Positions 54,304-62,624 of a stretch of 64,000 nucleotides of DNA are shown here, one piece after another. The notes below the pieces were generated by a model. It was not told the origin of the DNA. It saw only the letters and a program-made list of their open reading frames with translations, and ran no database searches. Each line of letters starts with the position of its first letter. Positions within the stretch are counted from its first letter, which is position 1. This stretch comes from JAJDUF01 sp965238265. GTDB taxonomy: Bacteria; Chloroflexota; UBA11872; UBA12225; JAJDUF01. Location of the stretch: the NCBI GenBank assembly GCA_965238265.1, contig OZ250185.1:2542001-2606000 (forward strand), given 5' to 3'. Both the position numbers and the translations under genes were made by a program.

Positions 54304-55356
54304 ATGACACAGAAAACTTACCGCGCCGGGGTGGTCGGACTGACCGGCATGGGCATGCGCCGCGCCGACCACGATCCCGCGGCGGTGTTGAACACGCCGA
54401 TGCCCCACTCCCACGTGGGGTCCTATGCCGTCCTCCCCCACACCGAGGTAGTCGCCGTCTGCGATCTGAGAAGTGAGCTTTTCGACGCCTTCCGGGAGCA
54501 ATGGGGCGACGTGTTCCCCGCGGCGCGGACCTACACCGACTACCGCGAGATGCTAGACAAGGAAAACCTGGACCTCCTCAGCGTGACCACCGGCGACAAC
54601 GCCCACGCCGATATTGTCGTCTATGGCGCCAACCATGGTGTGCGGGGTATCGCGTGCGAGAAGCCGCTGGCGACGACCCTGGACGACGCCACCCGCATGA
54701 TCGCGGCCTGCGAGGCCAACGGCACGCTCATCTCCGTGGACCACACCCGACGCTGGTGGCTTCCCTACCACGGCGCCCGCCAGCTTATTCGCGAGGGCGC
54801 GATTGGCCAGGTGCAGCGGATCGTGGCCCACATGGGCGGCACCCGCGCCATGCTCTTCCGCAACGGCACGCACCTACTCGACGGCGTGCTCTTCTTCGCC
54901 GAATCCGACGCCGCATGGGTGTTCGCCGAGCTAGACCCGGGTTTCGAGGACTACTTCGCCTACCGCGGCGACGGCGGCAAAGACCCGGCCCTCGACCCCA
55001 GCGGCAGCGGCTACATCCACTTCCGCAACGGCGTGCGGGCCTTCATCAACGCCAGCAAGGGCCAGACGCCCGGCATGTACATCCAGGTGATCGGCGAGAC
55101 GGGCGAGATTGACCTGGTCGGCGACCACGTCGAGCTGCACAAGGACGGCGCGGTCCACCAGCCGGCGCTGCCCTCCCACCGGCGCACGGACGTAGTCGCC
55201 CTGATAGACGAGCTGACCCGCGTCATCGAACAAGGCGGCGAGCTAATCGGCTCCGGCCAGGAAGCGCGCAAAGTGGTCGAGATCATCGTTGGCTTCCTCA
55301 AGTCCCAGGAGCGCGGCAACGCCCGCGTCAACCTCCCCCTCCCCCCAGGCAACTAA
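54304..55356 (+). CDS. Gfo/Idh/MocA-family oxidoreductase, copy 2
   Basis: Protein of 350 residues. Rossmann start YRAGVVGLTGMG, VTTGDNAHADIVVYGANHGVRGIACEKPLATTLDDATRMI (EKP motif intact), DHTRRWWLPYHGARQLIREGAIGQVQRI, and the substrate domain with GSGYIHFRNGVRAFIN. Compared with copy 1 it keeps the acid EKP rather than TKPL. AAAGGAGG precedes the ATG at 54304; a TATAAG box is about 25 bp before it. The last ordinary metabolic gene before the AT-rich element at 55.5 kb. Confidence 0.92.
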   Translation: MTQKTYRAGVVGLTGMGMRRADHDPAAVLNTPMPHSHVGSYAVLPHTEVVAVCDLRSELFDAFREQWGDVFPAARTYTDYREMLDKENLDLLSVTTGDNAHADIVVYGANHGVRGIACEKPLATTLDDATRMIAACEANGTLISVDHTRRWWLPYHGARQLIREGAIGQVQRIVAHMGGTRAMLFRNGTHLLDGVLFFAESDAAWVFAELDPGFEDYFAYRGDGGKDPALDPSGSGYIHFRNGVRAFINASKGQTPGMYIQVIGETGEIDLVGDHVELHKDGAVHQPALPSHRRTDVVALIDELTRVIEQGGELIGSGQEARKVVEIIVGFLKSQERGNARVNLPLPPGN

Positions 55357-55430
55357 CCCAGCCGGCTTTTGGGCGACAGACAATACAGGGTGCATAGACC
55401 AAGGGCTACGGCTCACTGCCCTCCCCTTGT

Positions 55431-55453
55431 CATTCCCGCTTTCGCGGGAATCT
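55431..55453. repeat. REP-like palindrome next to hicB remnant
   Basis: attcccgctttcgcgggaat (55432-55451); the hicB fragment begins directly to its right. Confidence 0.85.
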
Positions 55454-55454
55454 A

Positions 55455-55534
55455 GGCAACTCGCGGAGGCGAACCTGGAGCCAGCCCTACTCGATAGGTC
55501 TATAGACAGCCGTGAGCGAGATATGTTCCGTCAT
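55455..55534 (-). pseudogene. Degenerate hicB N-terminal fragment
   Basis: Reading the minus strand from 55534 gives MTEHISLTAVYRPIE, a stop, then GWLQVRLRELP. The intact hicB at 57088-57375 starts MTARISLTAVYEPVEQGWVQARLAELP. The two are about 80% identical over 80 bp, and similarity continues a little upstream. Only the first 27 codons remain, cut off at a REP-like element. Confidence 0.8.
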
Positions 55535-55795
55535 ATGGTTATATTGTCGCCCAAATCCACCTGGAGAATAGAGTCAGGCGGCGATTGGTCCGTCACTTCG
55601 ACACAAGCGAGAAAATACATCTCCCTGCACCGCGGCGTATCGGGGAAGGCAGCATCCAAGGTGAACTCCGCTCCGATGCTGCAACCTCCGCAAGTATTCA
55701 ACGTTTATAGAGTGTGGGTACTTAGCGCTCTCACCTACACCCGGTTCGAAATCGGTGCCCTTTTCCCCAAATGCGATACGGGAGGTCTGCGACGC

Positions 55796-56737
55796 ATGAG
55801 CACTGCTGGATTTGAACTCCGCTACGAGGGTCCAGCACTCGCATCCGGTTACATGGATGCTCGTGAGCTAGCACCCTCTCTGCTGGCAATGAATAATCTG
55901 ATCCATGAGACAAACAGGCTAGTCAATGGAGACAGATACCGTGTTCAAGCAAACGTCCATGCTGGATTCCAACGCGGCTCATTTGGAATTGAATTCAGTG
56001 TGGATTTAACGACTACTGTAGACTCAGCCAGTGGAATACTAGACGAGGCAGGAGTCAACAACGCCGAACAAATTCTGGTACTTCTGGGTATCTCTGAGAG
56101 CACCATCGTGAGAGGTATTTGGCAGCTCATAAAGCGTCTCAAGGGGGGAAAGGCAAAGCCGGGAGATATCAAAATGGATGGCGTTAACCCACAGGTATTC
56201 AGCGGTGATAACCAGAATATCAACATTGTGAACAATATTCAAAACACCTACAATAGTTTCCCTGTACGGCAATCTTTTGAGGGACTCACCACACTTCTAA
56301 AGCAGGAAGGTATAGAAAGACTCCAAGCCCGGCGTGAGGGGAAAGTGATCGCCGAGATAGAGAAGGGCGATCTTGCATTCTATGAATCAGATAAAATGCT
56401 TCCTGACGCTAATATGGTAGAAGGTATGAACGAAACCACACGCGAGGCACTTTTACAGCTCAACAGGCCCGTTTTGAGAGGAGACTACGTCTGGAATGTC
56501 TCTGAGCTTGGCGCATCCTTTTCAGCACGGATGCTTGACAGCAAGTTCCGTAAGCGCGTCGAAAATCGTGTTGTGCGTTTTGGGGCGGGAGATGTGTTGC
56601 GTGTTCGTCTCAGGCGCATTCCACGAATGACCGAAAGTGGCCAGTTGACAGCAGACTCCGAGATTCTTGAGGTCTTGGAGTATCGTCCGGCGCAACATTA
56701 CCGCCAGAGAGGATTCACCGACGGAGATCCTGACTAG
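55796..56737 (+). CDS. AT-rich gene of unknown function
   Basis: Protein of 313 residues that I cannot assign. The start FELRYEGPALASGYMDARELAPSLLAMNNLI recalls proteins seen in prophages and defence islands, but this is only an impression. A hydrophobic stretch is absent; the middle has VNNIQNTYNSFPVRQS, the end is basic (FRKRVENRVVRFGAGDVLRVRLRRI). The gene is clearly AT-rich in a GC-rich setting. GGGAGG lies 10 bases before the ATG at 55796; the frame upstream is open but unlike coding sequence. It is bracketed by the hicB fragment and the intact hicB. Confidence 0.7.
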   Translation: MSTAGFELRYEGPALASGYMDARELAPSLLAMNNLIHETNRLVNGDRYRVQANVHAGFQRGSFGIEFSVDLTTTVDSASGILDEAGVNNAEQILVLLGISESTIVRGIWQLIKRLKGGKAKPGDIKMDGVNPQVFSGDNQNINIVNNIQNTYNSFPVRQSFEGLTTLLKQEGIERLQARREGKVIAEIEKGDLAFYESDKMLPDANMVEGMNETTREALLQLNRPVLRGDYVWNVSELGASFSARMLDSKFRKRVENRVVRFGAGDVLRVRLRRIPRMTESGQLTADSEILEVLEYRPAQHYRQRGFTDGDPD

Positions 56738-56833
56738 AACAGTTCTCTTTGCATCAACTGGATACCGTCGCACACGGAAGAATTGACGGATGGCAGAGCT
56801 TTCCACCCAACTCTGTGCTCTCTGTCTACTCCG

Positions 56834-56971
56834 CGGTTCAAGGATCGGCGCGGTCGCACCCTTACATACGACGACATCAAGCACTACCGGCGCATCGTCA
56901 CCGCGCTGCAAGTGACCATCCGCCTGATGGCCGAGATAGACGACGCCATCCCCTCCTGGCCGCTCCCCTAG
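56834..56971 (+). pseudogene. C-terminal fragment of a type ISP restriction-modification gene
   Basis: 46 residues, PRFKDRRGRTLTYDDIKHYRRIVTALQVTIRLMAEIDDAIPSWPLP split here as RTLTYDDIKHYRRIVTAL and TIRLMAEIDDAI, match the far C-terminus of type ISP methyltransferase/nuclease proteins as I recall it. No other part of such a gene is present upstream. I take it as a decayed remnant of a transferred R-M system. Confidence 0.6.
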
Positions 56972-57048
56972 CCCGCACCACCACCCTGCCCCCACCATCC
57001 CCCTTCCCTTTAGAGAGGGGGCCAGGGGGTAGGTCCGCCCGTCCCCGT

Positions 57049-57071
57049 CATTCCCGCGAACGCGGGAATCC
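57049..57071. repeat. REP-like palindrome
   Basis: attcccgcgaacgcgggaat (57050-57069), with a G-rich ccttccctttagagaggggg palindromic flank to its left. Confidence 0.85.
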
Positions 57072-57087
57072 AGGCCCCTCGCTATTG

Positions 57088-57375
57088 CTAGACTGTCGCT
57101 TTCACCGGAGTGACAGGCGGCTCGCCAACTGCCGCGGCCTCGCTAATGACGATCTCCAGCGGCTCGCAGTACGCGGCGCCGTTCTGCCCCGCTGCCGTCG
57201 AGGGTGCCTCGGCGAGGGAGAGGAGGTACTCGCGCAGAGCGTCGGCGAGGAGCTCCCTAGCCCCGGCCAGCGTCGGAGCGGCCGTGATGACCGCCGGCAG
57301 CTCGGCGAGGCGAGCCTGGACCCAGCCCTGCTCGACAGGCTCGTAGACGGCCGTGAGCGAGATACGTGCTGTCAT
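57088..57375 (-). CDS. hicB: HicB-like antitoxin-type protein, no hicA
   Basis: Protein of 95 residues with the HicB N-terminal fold: MTARISLTAVYEPVEQGWVQARLAELPAVITAAPTLAGARELLADALREYLLSL. HicB members are antitoxins of a HicA RNase, but no hicA ORF is next to it; orphan HicB-like proteins also act alone. Its N-terminal 27 codons are present a second time as a broken copy at 55.5 kb. ATG at 57375. Confidence 0.8.
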   Translation of the reverse strand: MTARISLTAVYEPVEQGWVQARLAELPAVITAAPTLAGARELLADALREYLLSLAEAPSTAAGQNGAAYCEPLEIVISEAAAVGEPPVTPVKATV

Positions 57376-57481
57376 ACCGGTACATTATCACCTGAATCTA
57401 GAGGCAGGAAGCAATAGCTGCCCGTCGATAGGAGGCAATGCACTTCTCACCGCGCCCCGCCCGACTCCGATGACCTGTCAC

Positions 57482-58336
57482 CTATCTACGCGGCCTCATT
57501 GACCACTCACCGTCAGCCTCAACCTCCCAGAAACACGGGCCTTCTGGGAACGAGATGTAGGTGCTACCCCGAACGTCGCCAATCTCGTTCTGGATAAGGT
57601 CACGCCCACCCCTACAGTGAAGTGTCACAATGAAGTTGGAGTCTCCATTATGTCTTACTTCCCAGGCCCCAGATGACTGCGGGCGGAAAAGAAAGCTAAC
57701 GTTGTCACCCTCCCCAGAAAAATCCTCGGAGACGCAACAGAGAAGAGGTCGGAGAATAATACTCCATAAACCGTCAGCTTCAACACTGAACACTGCCGGC
57801 TCCCTGCCCCAAACAGGTCTAATCCCAGAATAGTCTCCAATCTCGTTGACAAGTAACTCCACTCTCTCGCCAGATCGATGGATTTTCACAATGAAGTTAG
57901 AGTCTCCTGTGTGGACGATACCTGCCCACCAAACACCGTCCGGCAAATCCACAGGCTCTGTCACATCCTGACCATGCCCACTTAGTTTTATCCGCACCTC
58001 CCAACGAAACTGCTCCGTGTTGAGACGTGACTGCAAGCCGTGTGGCCCGTTGATCCAGGTGCGGTAGCCGTCGGTGAAGGCCGTCCAGTTGTCGGCCTTG
58101 CGCCACACTAGGAGGCCGCCGGTGGTCTGCTGCAACGCATCACCATTCTCCGGGTTGAAGCGCTGGTTTTCTAGGCACTCTCCGACCTTCTCCGGCCCTT
58201 CTGCCTCATCAATCAGGGCCTTGAGCGCGGCGAAACCGAGGATGAACTCGCATTCGACTGCGGCTGCGGCTGACGACGGCAAGGCAAGGAACGCGATCAC
58301 CCCGACAGTGATGATGACAGCGAGCTTATTCCTCAC
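57482..58336 (-). CDS. Secreted protein with GDSNFIV repeats
   Basis: Protein of 284 residues. A signal peptide (about 1-26, ending SSAAAA) is followed by a domain (TTGGLLVWRKADNWTAFTDG, NGPHGLQSRLNTEQF; about 70-110) seen in secreted proteins of Chloroflexota and some Actinobacteria. Then come two repeats of about 85 residues: VHTGDSNFIVKIHRSGERVELLVNEIGDYSG (141-171) and RHNGDSNFIVTLHCRGGRDLIQNEIGDVRG (229-257), both with a VEADGLWSI / VEADGEWSM end. Function unknown; likely binds something at the cell surface. ATG at 58336. Confidence 0.75.
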   Translation of the reverse strand: MRNKLAVIITVGVIAFLALPSSAAAAVECEFILGFAALKALIDEAEGPEKVGECLENQRFNPENGDALQQTTGGLLVWRKADNWTAFTDGYRTWINGPHGLQSRLNTEQFRWEVRIKLSGHGQDVTEPVDLPDGVWWAGIVHTGDSNFIVKIHRSGERVELLVNEIGDYSGIRPVWGREPAVFSVEADGLWSIILRPLLCCVSEDFSGEGDNVSFLFRPQSSGAWEVRHNGDSNFIVTLHCRGGRDLIQNEIGDVRGSTYISFPEGPCFWEVEADGEWSMRPRR

Positions 58337-58401
58337 GGGAAATCCCCTTTACGGGTAGGGAATTGTGCTACTCGGCACAAGGAGCGCATGGCCGGCGCCG
58401 G

Positions 58402-59352
58402 CTATCGAAGTGCAAAGTAACGCACGTCAGCCGGACTGCCGAAATGCCTTCCTTCCGGATAATACTTCAACACGAGTGAATCGACGTCGGCAGAATGAAT
58501 CTGCCAACACATATTACCTTCGAGCGTAAAACCCGAACCAACGTCCTGATAGACGTCAAGCTCATCTGGAATCACGCCGCAACTGTGTTTGAAGTCGAGG
58601 TACACGAAGTCACGACTGCCCAACGTCTCGAACTCACCACCATCGAACAGAAACCCCCCAATTCCTGGCTTGAGCCGAGTAACCGCAAGACGCACCATGA
58701 AGAACTGATTCCCTGCGTCAGGAGGATCGTTGAACATGTTCTCTTCAGCAACCACCCGACCGGCATTGCGAACAACAGAAACAACACGAAGTCGATAGCT
58801 CCCCTCGAAGTCCACTGCTGTGCCGATCGGGATGGGATTATTGCGCGATACTCCGGGAACGGTGGTGGTCGCCAGCGTGCCACGTTGGAGGCCGGCTGCA
58901 GAGATGCCATAGCGCGCTTCCCATGTTGGTCGGTCAATTACGAAGTTCCCGTAGTTGCTGCCATTGATGCCGAATAGCTCCACGTCAGCAATGGACTGGA
59001 TATGGAGGAGTCGCGGCTGCGGCCAGTCGGACTCCCATTTGACCAGATAGATGGGATCGCCGTCTTTCAGCAGGCCGGCGGACAGCCAAGGATCGCCAAC
59101 CGGCAGCGTGCGGAGCCGGTCTAAGCTTACCTCGACGTGGTTGTTCCAGGCGATATGCTTGCCGGACAGGGCGCGAGTGTCGCCGCCCCAATGCAGGATG
59201 CCTTGCTGGTCTGCGAACCAGAGGTGCGGCGTGCCCTGGAGAGCGACGACAGTACCGTGAGAGAAGGCGCCCTGTGCCTGGACCGGAGCAGCACCGCCGA
59301 GGAGGAAGACAGCGACGACCAAGGCAATGAACCAGAACCTTGCGTTCCGCAT
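58402..59352 (-). CDS. Secreted protein, C-terminal DUF4352-like domain
   Basis: Protein of 316 residues. Signal peptide (about 1-26, ending PVQAQ). The N-terminal part has HLWFADQQGILHWGGDTRALSGKHIAW, a beta-rich repeat-like domain. The C-terminal half (about 170-316: IPIGTAVDFEGSYRLRVVS, NQFFMVRLAVTRL) looks like the immunoglobulin-like DUF4352/telomeric fold found in cell-surface proteins. No catalytic motif. It lies 65 bp upstream of the GDSNFIV gene on the same strand and is probably co-transcribed with it. Confidence 0.75.
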   Translation of the reverse strand: MRNARFWFIALVVAVFLLGGAAPVQAQGAFSHGTVVALQGTPHLWFADQQGILHWGGDTRALSGKHIAWNNHVEVSLDRLRTLPVGDPWLSAGLLKDGDPIYLVKWESDWPQPRLLHIQSIADVELFGINGSNYGNFVIDRPTWEARYGISAAGLQRGTLATTTVPGVSRNNPIPIGTAVDFEGSYRLRVVSVVRNAGRVVAEENMFNDPPDAGNQFFMVRLAVTRLKPGIGGFLFDGGEFETLGSRDFVYLDFKHSCGVIPDELDVYQDVGSGFTLEGNMCWQIHSADVDSLVLKYYPEGRHFGSPADVRYFALR

Positions 59353-59837
59353 GAAGATACCCCCTTGCGATCAGGATAGCGACTAACCCTACATCAGCCG
59401 ACTTACCCGACGTGACCACAAGGAGGCATGGGCGCCCCTATCCTGTTGATGCTGCACGCCGGGTAGCCGACGCGGCTGATATAGGTGCAAGGAGTGTATC
59501 TATTTTCCTGCTATACGGTCAAGCTGCGGCCGGCCGGGGGAGGCGCCGGGCGATAGTAGACCCCCCCCTCTATCGCTCGGCGGTGGAGAGGGGCCCGGGG
59601 GGTGAGGCCTCGCAACAAATAACCGGTCCAGCCGGCAATCCTGCTCATCCCCTCATCCTGCAAACCCCGATTCTGACAAGAAGGGCCCCCCCCCGTTGCC
59701 TCCCCCCACCTCCCGCCAATATGACCCGGCGTTGGGGATTGGCAGATGCAAGACCTTCCTGGAGCACCGGGCACCGCCCGGCAGGGACGCACACGTATCA
59801 TCGTGTCAACGAACGACGGTGGCGTAGCCACCCAGCC
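59353..59837. other. Intergenic region, left part of a 1.4-kb non-coding stretch
   Basis: No open frame here resembles a gene. It holds one CTCTCCAC..GTGGAGAG-family palindrome (59566-59610) and a C-rich run (59686-59716). No tRNA or promoter was recognised. Confidence 0.5.
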
Positions 59838-60134
59838 GAGGGCACCGGGTCATGGCAGACCTCTCGCCGCCCAGCGCGCGGCGAGGCATGGCCGACTGAG
59901 TGCCGACTCAGGGGCACCGGGTGCTGACGTACCCCTGGCCACCACGGCCAGGGCGCCGGGTCATCACTGTCTGAGTGCCGCGCCGAGGGCACCGGGTCAT
60001 GAACAACACCCCGCCGCCGCCCAGCGAGCGGCAGGGCATGACCGTCTGAGTGTCGCCTTGCAGGCACCGGATGATGACGCACCGCTGGCCGCTACGGCCA
60101 TGCCGCCAAGTCATCACCGTCCGAGTGCCGCGCC
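59838..60134. repeat. Four tandem ~74-bp hairpin units
   Basis: Units at 59838-59910, 59911-59984, 59985-60059 and 60060-60134, 73-75 bp each. All begin G.GGCACCGG(G/A)T and end CTGAGTG.CG or similar. Each has an inner GC hairpin and an outer inverted repeat: GGTCATG..CATGACC in unit 3, a one-mismatch version in unit 2 and GATGATGAC..GTCATCACC in unit 4. The stems differ between units, often with paired changes. Unit lengths do not keep a reading frame, so coding is unlikely. Confidence 0.8.
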
Positions 60135-60270
60135 TATCGCCACCGTACCCTTGCCGGCCGGCGTGCATCGGCTGTGCCAGGGGTTCTTGCCCCGCGTCCC
60201 TGCCAATCCCCGCACCCTGATCTACCCACACTCCGACAGTCTCAACCGTCATTCCCGATTCCTCCCTCGT

Positions 60271-60293
60271 CATTCCCGCTTTCGCGGGAATCC
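60271..60293. repeat. REP-like palindrome
   Basis: attcccgctttcgcgggaat (60272-60291); a partial copy, attcccgatt, lies at 60251-60260. Confidence 0.85.
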
Positions 60294-60400
60294 ACGTCCC
60301 CCCGTAGCAACGGGGGGACCACAGGGGGGCTACGCACCGGCAACCTGCGTTGCGTACTCCCAAATCCCCACCCGCCTACTATCCCACACCACCCCCTCGT

Positions 60401-60423
60401 CATTCCCGCGAAAGCGGGAATCC
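60401..60423. repeat. REP-like palindrome
   Basis: attcccgcgaaagcgggaat, identical core to the copy at 12841. Confidence 0.88.
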
Positions 60424-60549
60424 AGGCATTCCCACCACACCACCCATCAAGTGCATCCTGCCGTCCAAGTACCGCCCCACCCGCGGCCTTGCTCCACCGC
60501 GTGTACGGGCTTCCTCCACCAGCACCCCTCCCGTGCCCCTCCGCCTCGT

Positions 60550-60572
60550 CATTGCGGCGCAAGCCGCAATCC
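60550..60572. repeat. REP-like palindrome (GCGG variant)
   Basis: attgcggcgcaagccgcaat (60551-60570), same class as the 51403 copy. Confidence 0.85.
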
Positions 60573-60783
60573 AGCCCCGTCCCCCAGCACAGCGGGGGGT
60601 GAGGCCAACCGCGCCCACCCGCCCACGACCGACCAACAGCCGATCCTGCCGAACAAACAAATAGCGTAGGCAGCCGCACTCGTATCCCCGCCCCCCACCA
60701 TTCCCCTTCCCTACCCGGCAGGCGCCAGGGAGTAGGCCCACCCGGTTGACGGCGCTCAGGCGCGCTGGTAGCCTCGCGCCACC

Positions 60784-61554
60784 ATGACCTACGCCAAACG
60801 ACGCCTGCACCACATCTTTGCTCCCGACGGCCGCGCGGTGGTCGTCGCGATGGATCACGCCCGCGAGACCGGCGTGGCCACCGGGCTGGAGCACCCCGCG
60901 GAGGCGGTGCGTCGCGTCGTGGCCGGCGGCGTAGACGCGATCATGACCACGCCGGGCATGGCGCGGGTCGCCGCCGCCGAGCTAGGCGGGAAGGGCCTCA
61001 TCGTCGCCCTCGATAGCGAAGGGCCGGTCGCCGACTACGGCGTGGAGCTGGCGCTCCGGCTCGGTGCCGACGCCGTGGAGTTGAAGGTCTTTCCGGGCAG
61101 CGCCGGCGAGACCCACCTCGCCGACCTGCGCCAGTTGGTCGCCCGCTGCACCGAGTGGAGCATGCCCCTGCTCGCCGAACCCATCCCGGTGTCGTTCGAG
61201 GAGACCAGCGCCCACACGGTCGAGAACATCGCCCGCGCCACCCGGCTGGCCGCCGAGGCCGGAGCCGACTTCGTGAAGGCGCACTACGTCGGGCCGGTGG
61301 ACGCCTACGCCGAGCAGGTCACCGGCCAGTGCTTTGTGCCGGTCATCATCCTGGGCGGCCCGGCGCAGGCCAATCCCCGCGACGCTCTCCAGCACGTCGC
61401 CAATGCCCTGGCCGCCGGGGCGCGGGGGATCGCCTTCGGACGCAACATCATCCAGCACCCGCGGCCCGACCGCATGGCCGGGGCGCTCGTCGAGCTGATC
61501 CACGGCGGCGCGACCGTGGCTGCTGCCGCCCGCCACCTCACCGTCCCGCGCTAA
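60784..61554 (+). CDS. DhnA/LacD-type class I aldolase
   Basis: Protein of 256 residues, TIM-barrel aldolase of the DhnA/Fba type (also AroA'/LsrF-like). VVVAMDHARETG near the start is the substrate-phosphate loop; DAIMTTPGMAR, ALRLGADAVELKVFPGS, and the Schiff-base lysine in ADFVKAHYVGP are all in place, as is the phosphate site GARGIAFGRNIIQH. It is the first of three same-strand genes with PfkB and PhyH, so it likely cleaves the phosphorylated product of the kinase that follows. Start ATG 60784. Confidence 0.9.
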   Translation: MTYAKRRLHHIFAPDGRAVVVAMDHARETGVATGLEHPAEAVRRVVAGGVDAIMTTPGMARVAAAELGGKGLIVALDSEGPVADYGVELALRLGADAVELKVFPGSAGETHLADLRQLVARCTEWSMPLLAEPIPVSFEETSAHTVENIARATRLAAEAGADFVKAHYVGPVDAYAEQVTGQCFVPVIILGGPAQANPRDALQHVANALAAGARGIAFGRNIIQHPRPDRMAGALVELIHGGATVAAAARHLTVPR

Positions 61555-61566
61555 CATCACGGCCGT

Positions 61567-61590
61567 CATTGCGGCTTCCGCCGCAGTGAC
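61567..61590. repeat. REP-like palindrome (GCGG variant)
   Basis: attgcggcttccgccgcagt between the aldolase and the kinase genes. Confidence 0.8.
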
Positions 61591-61616
61591 GAGGCTGGCA
61601 CCCACGAGGAACCCGG

Positions 61617-62624
61617 ATGAGCGCAGCGAGCGACACACCCTCCGCTGCCGGCGATTTCGATGTCGTCGGCCTGGGCTTCTGCTGCCTTGACGAGCTCCTG
61701 CTGCTCGAACGCATCCCCCGCGCCGAGGAGCAAGTGACCGTCCACGACCGCGCGCTGGAGGGCGGCGGCATGGCCGCGACCGCCATGGTGGCCGTCACGC
61801 GGCTGGGTGGCCGCGCCGCGTTCATCGGCGCCATTGGCGATGACGCGACCGGCGCGCAGATCAGGCAAGGCTTCGCGGCCGCCGGCGTGGACGTGACGCA
61901 GCTGTGGCTGCACCCGGGCGCCACCTCGAACCGGACGTTCGTGCTCGTGGACCGGCGCAACGCTGCCCGCTCGTTCCTCGCCCAGTTCGGTGGCTGTGGC
62001 ACAGTGCCTCCCAGCCACCTTGACCGCCAGTACCTGCGGCGAGGCCGGATGCTCCACCTGAGCGACCCCGGACCGGCCGCACTGCAAGCGGCAACGTGGG
62101 CACGCGCCAGCGGGCAAGAGGTCTGCTACGATGGCACCCACTACCATCCCGACGACCTCGCGCTCCTGCCGCTGGTGGATTACCTGATCGTGTCGCGCTT
62201 CTTCGGACGCGGGTTTGCGCGCGCACACGCTATCCCGCCCGGCGAGTCACTCGTCGCGGTGGCGCAGGCGCTCCGCGACCACGGTCCGCCGGTGGTGGTC
62301 ATCACCGAAGGCGAACGGGGGGCCGTCTGTGTCGAGCCGGCGGGCGCCTATCGCGTGCCGGCGTTCGCCGTCGAGCCAATGGTGGACACCACGGGCGCCG
62401 GCGATGTCTACCACGGGGCGTTTCTGTTCGCGCGGGCGCGGGGATGCTCGGTGCGCGACTCGCTCCTGTTAGCGAGCGCCACCGCAGCGCTGAAGTGCCG
62501 TCGGCTCGGCGGGCGGGCCGGCATCCCCAGCTTGGCCGAAGCCGAGGCGCTGATGGCCAGTGGAGGAGAGGAAGGCACACGCAACCATGACTCGCCAACA
62601 GCACGCCGTAGACCTGACTGCTGA
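61617..62624 (+). CDS. PfkB-family carbohydrate kinase
   Basis: Ribokinase-fold sugar kinase of 335 residues: FDVVGLGFCCLDELL at the start, GGGMAATAMVAVTRLGGRAAFIGAIGDDATG (Gly-rich sugar-binding loop), and DTTGAGDVYHGAFLF, the PfkB signature with catalytic Asp. It is 62 bp after the aldolase and overlaps the following PhyH gene by 38 bp; in that overlap its last ~12 residues (TRNHDSPTARRRPDC) look like non-family sequence. A kinase-aldolase pair is a classic pathway for a phosphorylated sugar. Confidence 0.92.
   Translation: MSAASDTPSAAGDFDVVGLGFCCLDELLLLERIPRAEEQVTVHDRALEGGGMAATAMVAVTRLGGRAAFIGAIGDDATGAQIRQGFAAAGVDVTQLWLHPGATSNRTFVLVDRRNAARSFLAQFGGCGTVPPSHLDRQYLRRGRMLHLSDPGPAALQAATWARASGQEVCYDGTHYHPDDLALLPLVDYLIVSRFFGRGFARAHAIPPGESLVAVAQALRDHGPPVVVITEGERGAVCVEPAGAYRVPAFAVEPMVDTTGAGDVYHGAFLFARARGCSVRDSLLLASATAALKCRRLGGRAGIPSLAEAEALMASGGEEGTRNHDSPTARRRPDC

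Noticed and set aside
55730..55790. tRNA-like T-arm (ggttcgaaatc)
   Set aside because: No acceptor or anticodon arm could be built around it; the stem has only four pairs with mismatches.
56749..57417. Plus-strand ORF across the hicB gene
   Set aside because: Its second half is antisense to hicB; only the short RTLTYDD segment shows real similarity.
59838..60134. CRISPR array
   Set aside because: Spacing is regular but units are similar throughout, with no unique spacers between exact repeats; no cas genes are near.
60174..60679. ORFs on both strands of the 60.2-60.7 kb stretch
   Set aside because: They run through three REP-like hairpins and have proline/arginine-rich composition without motifs.
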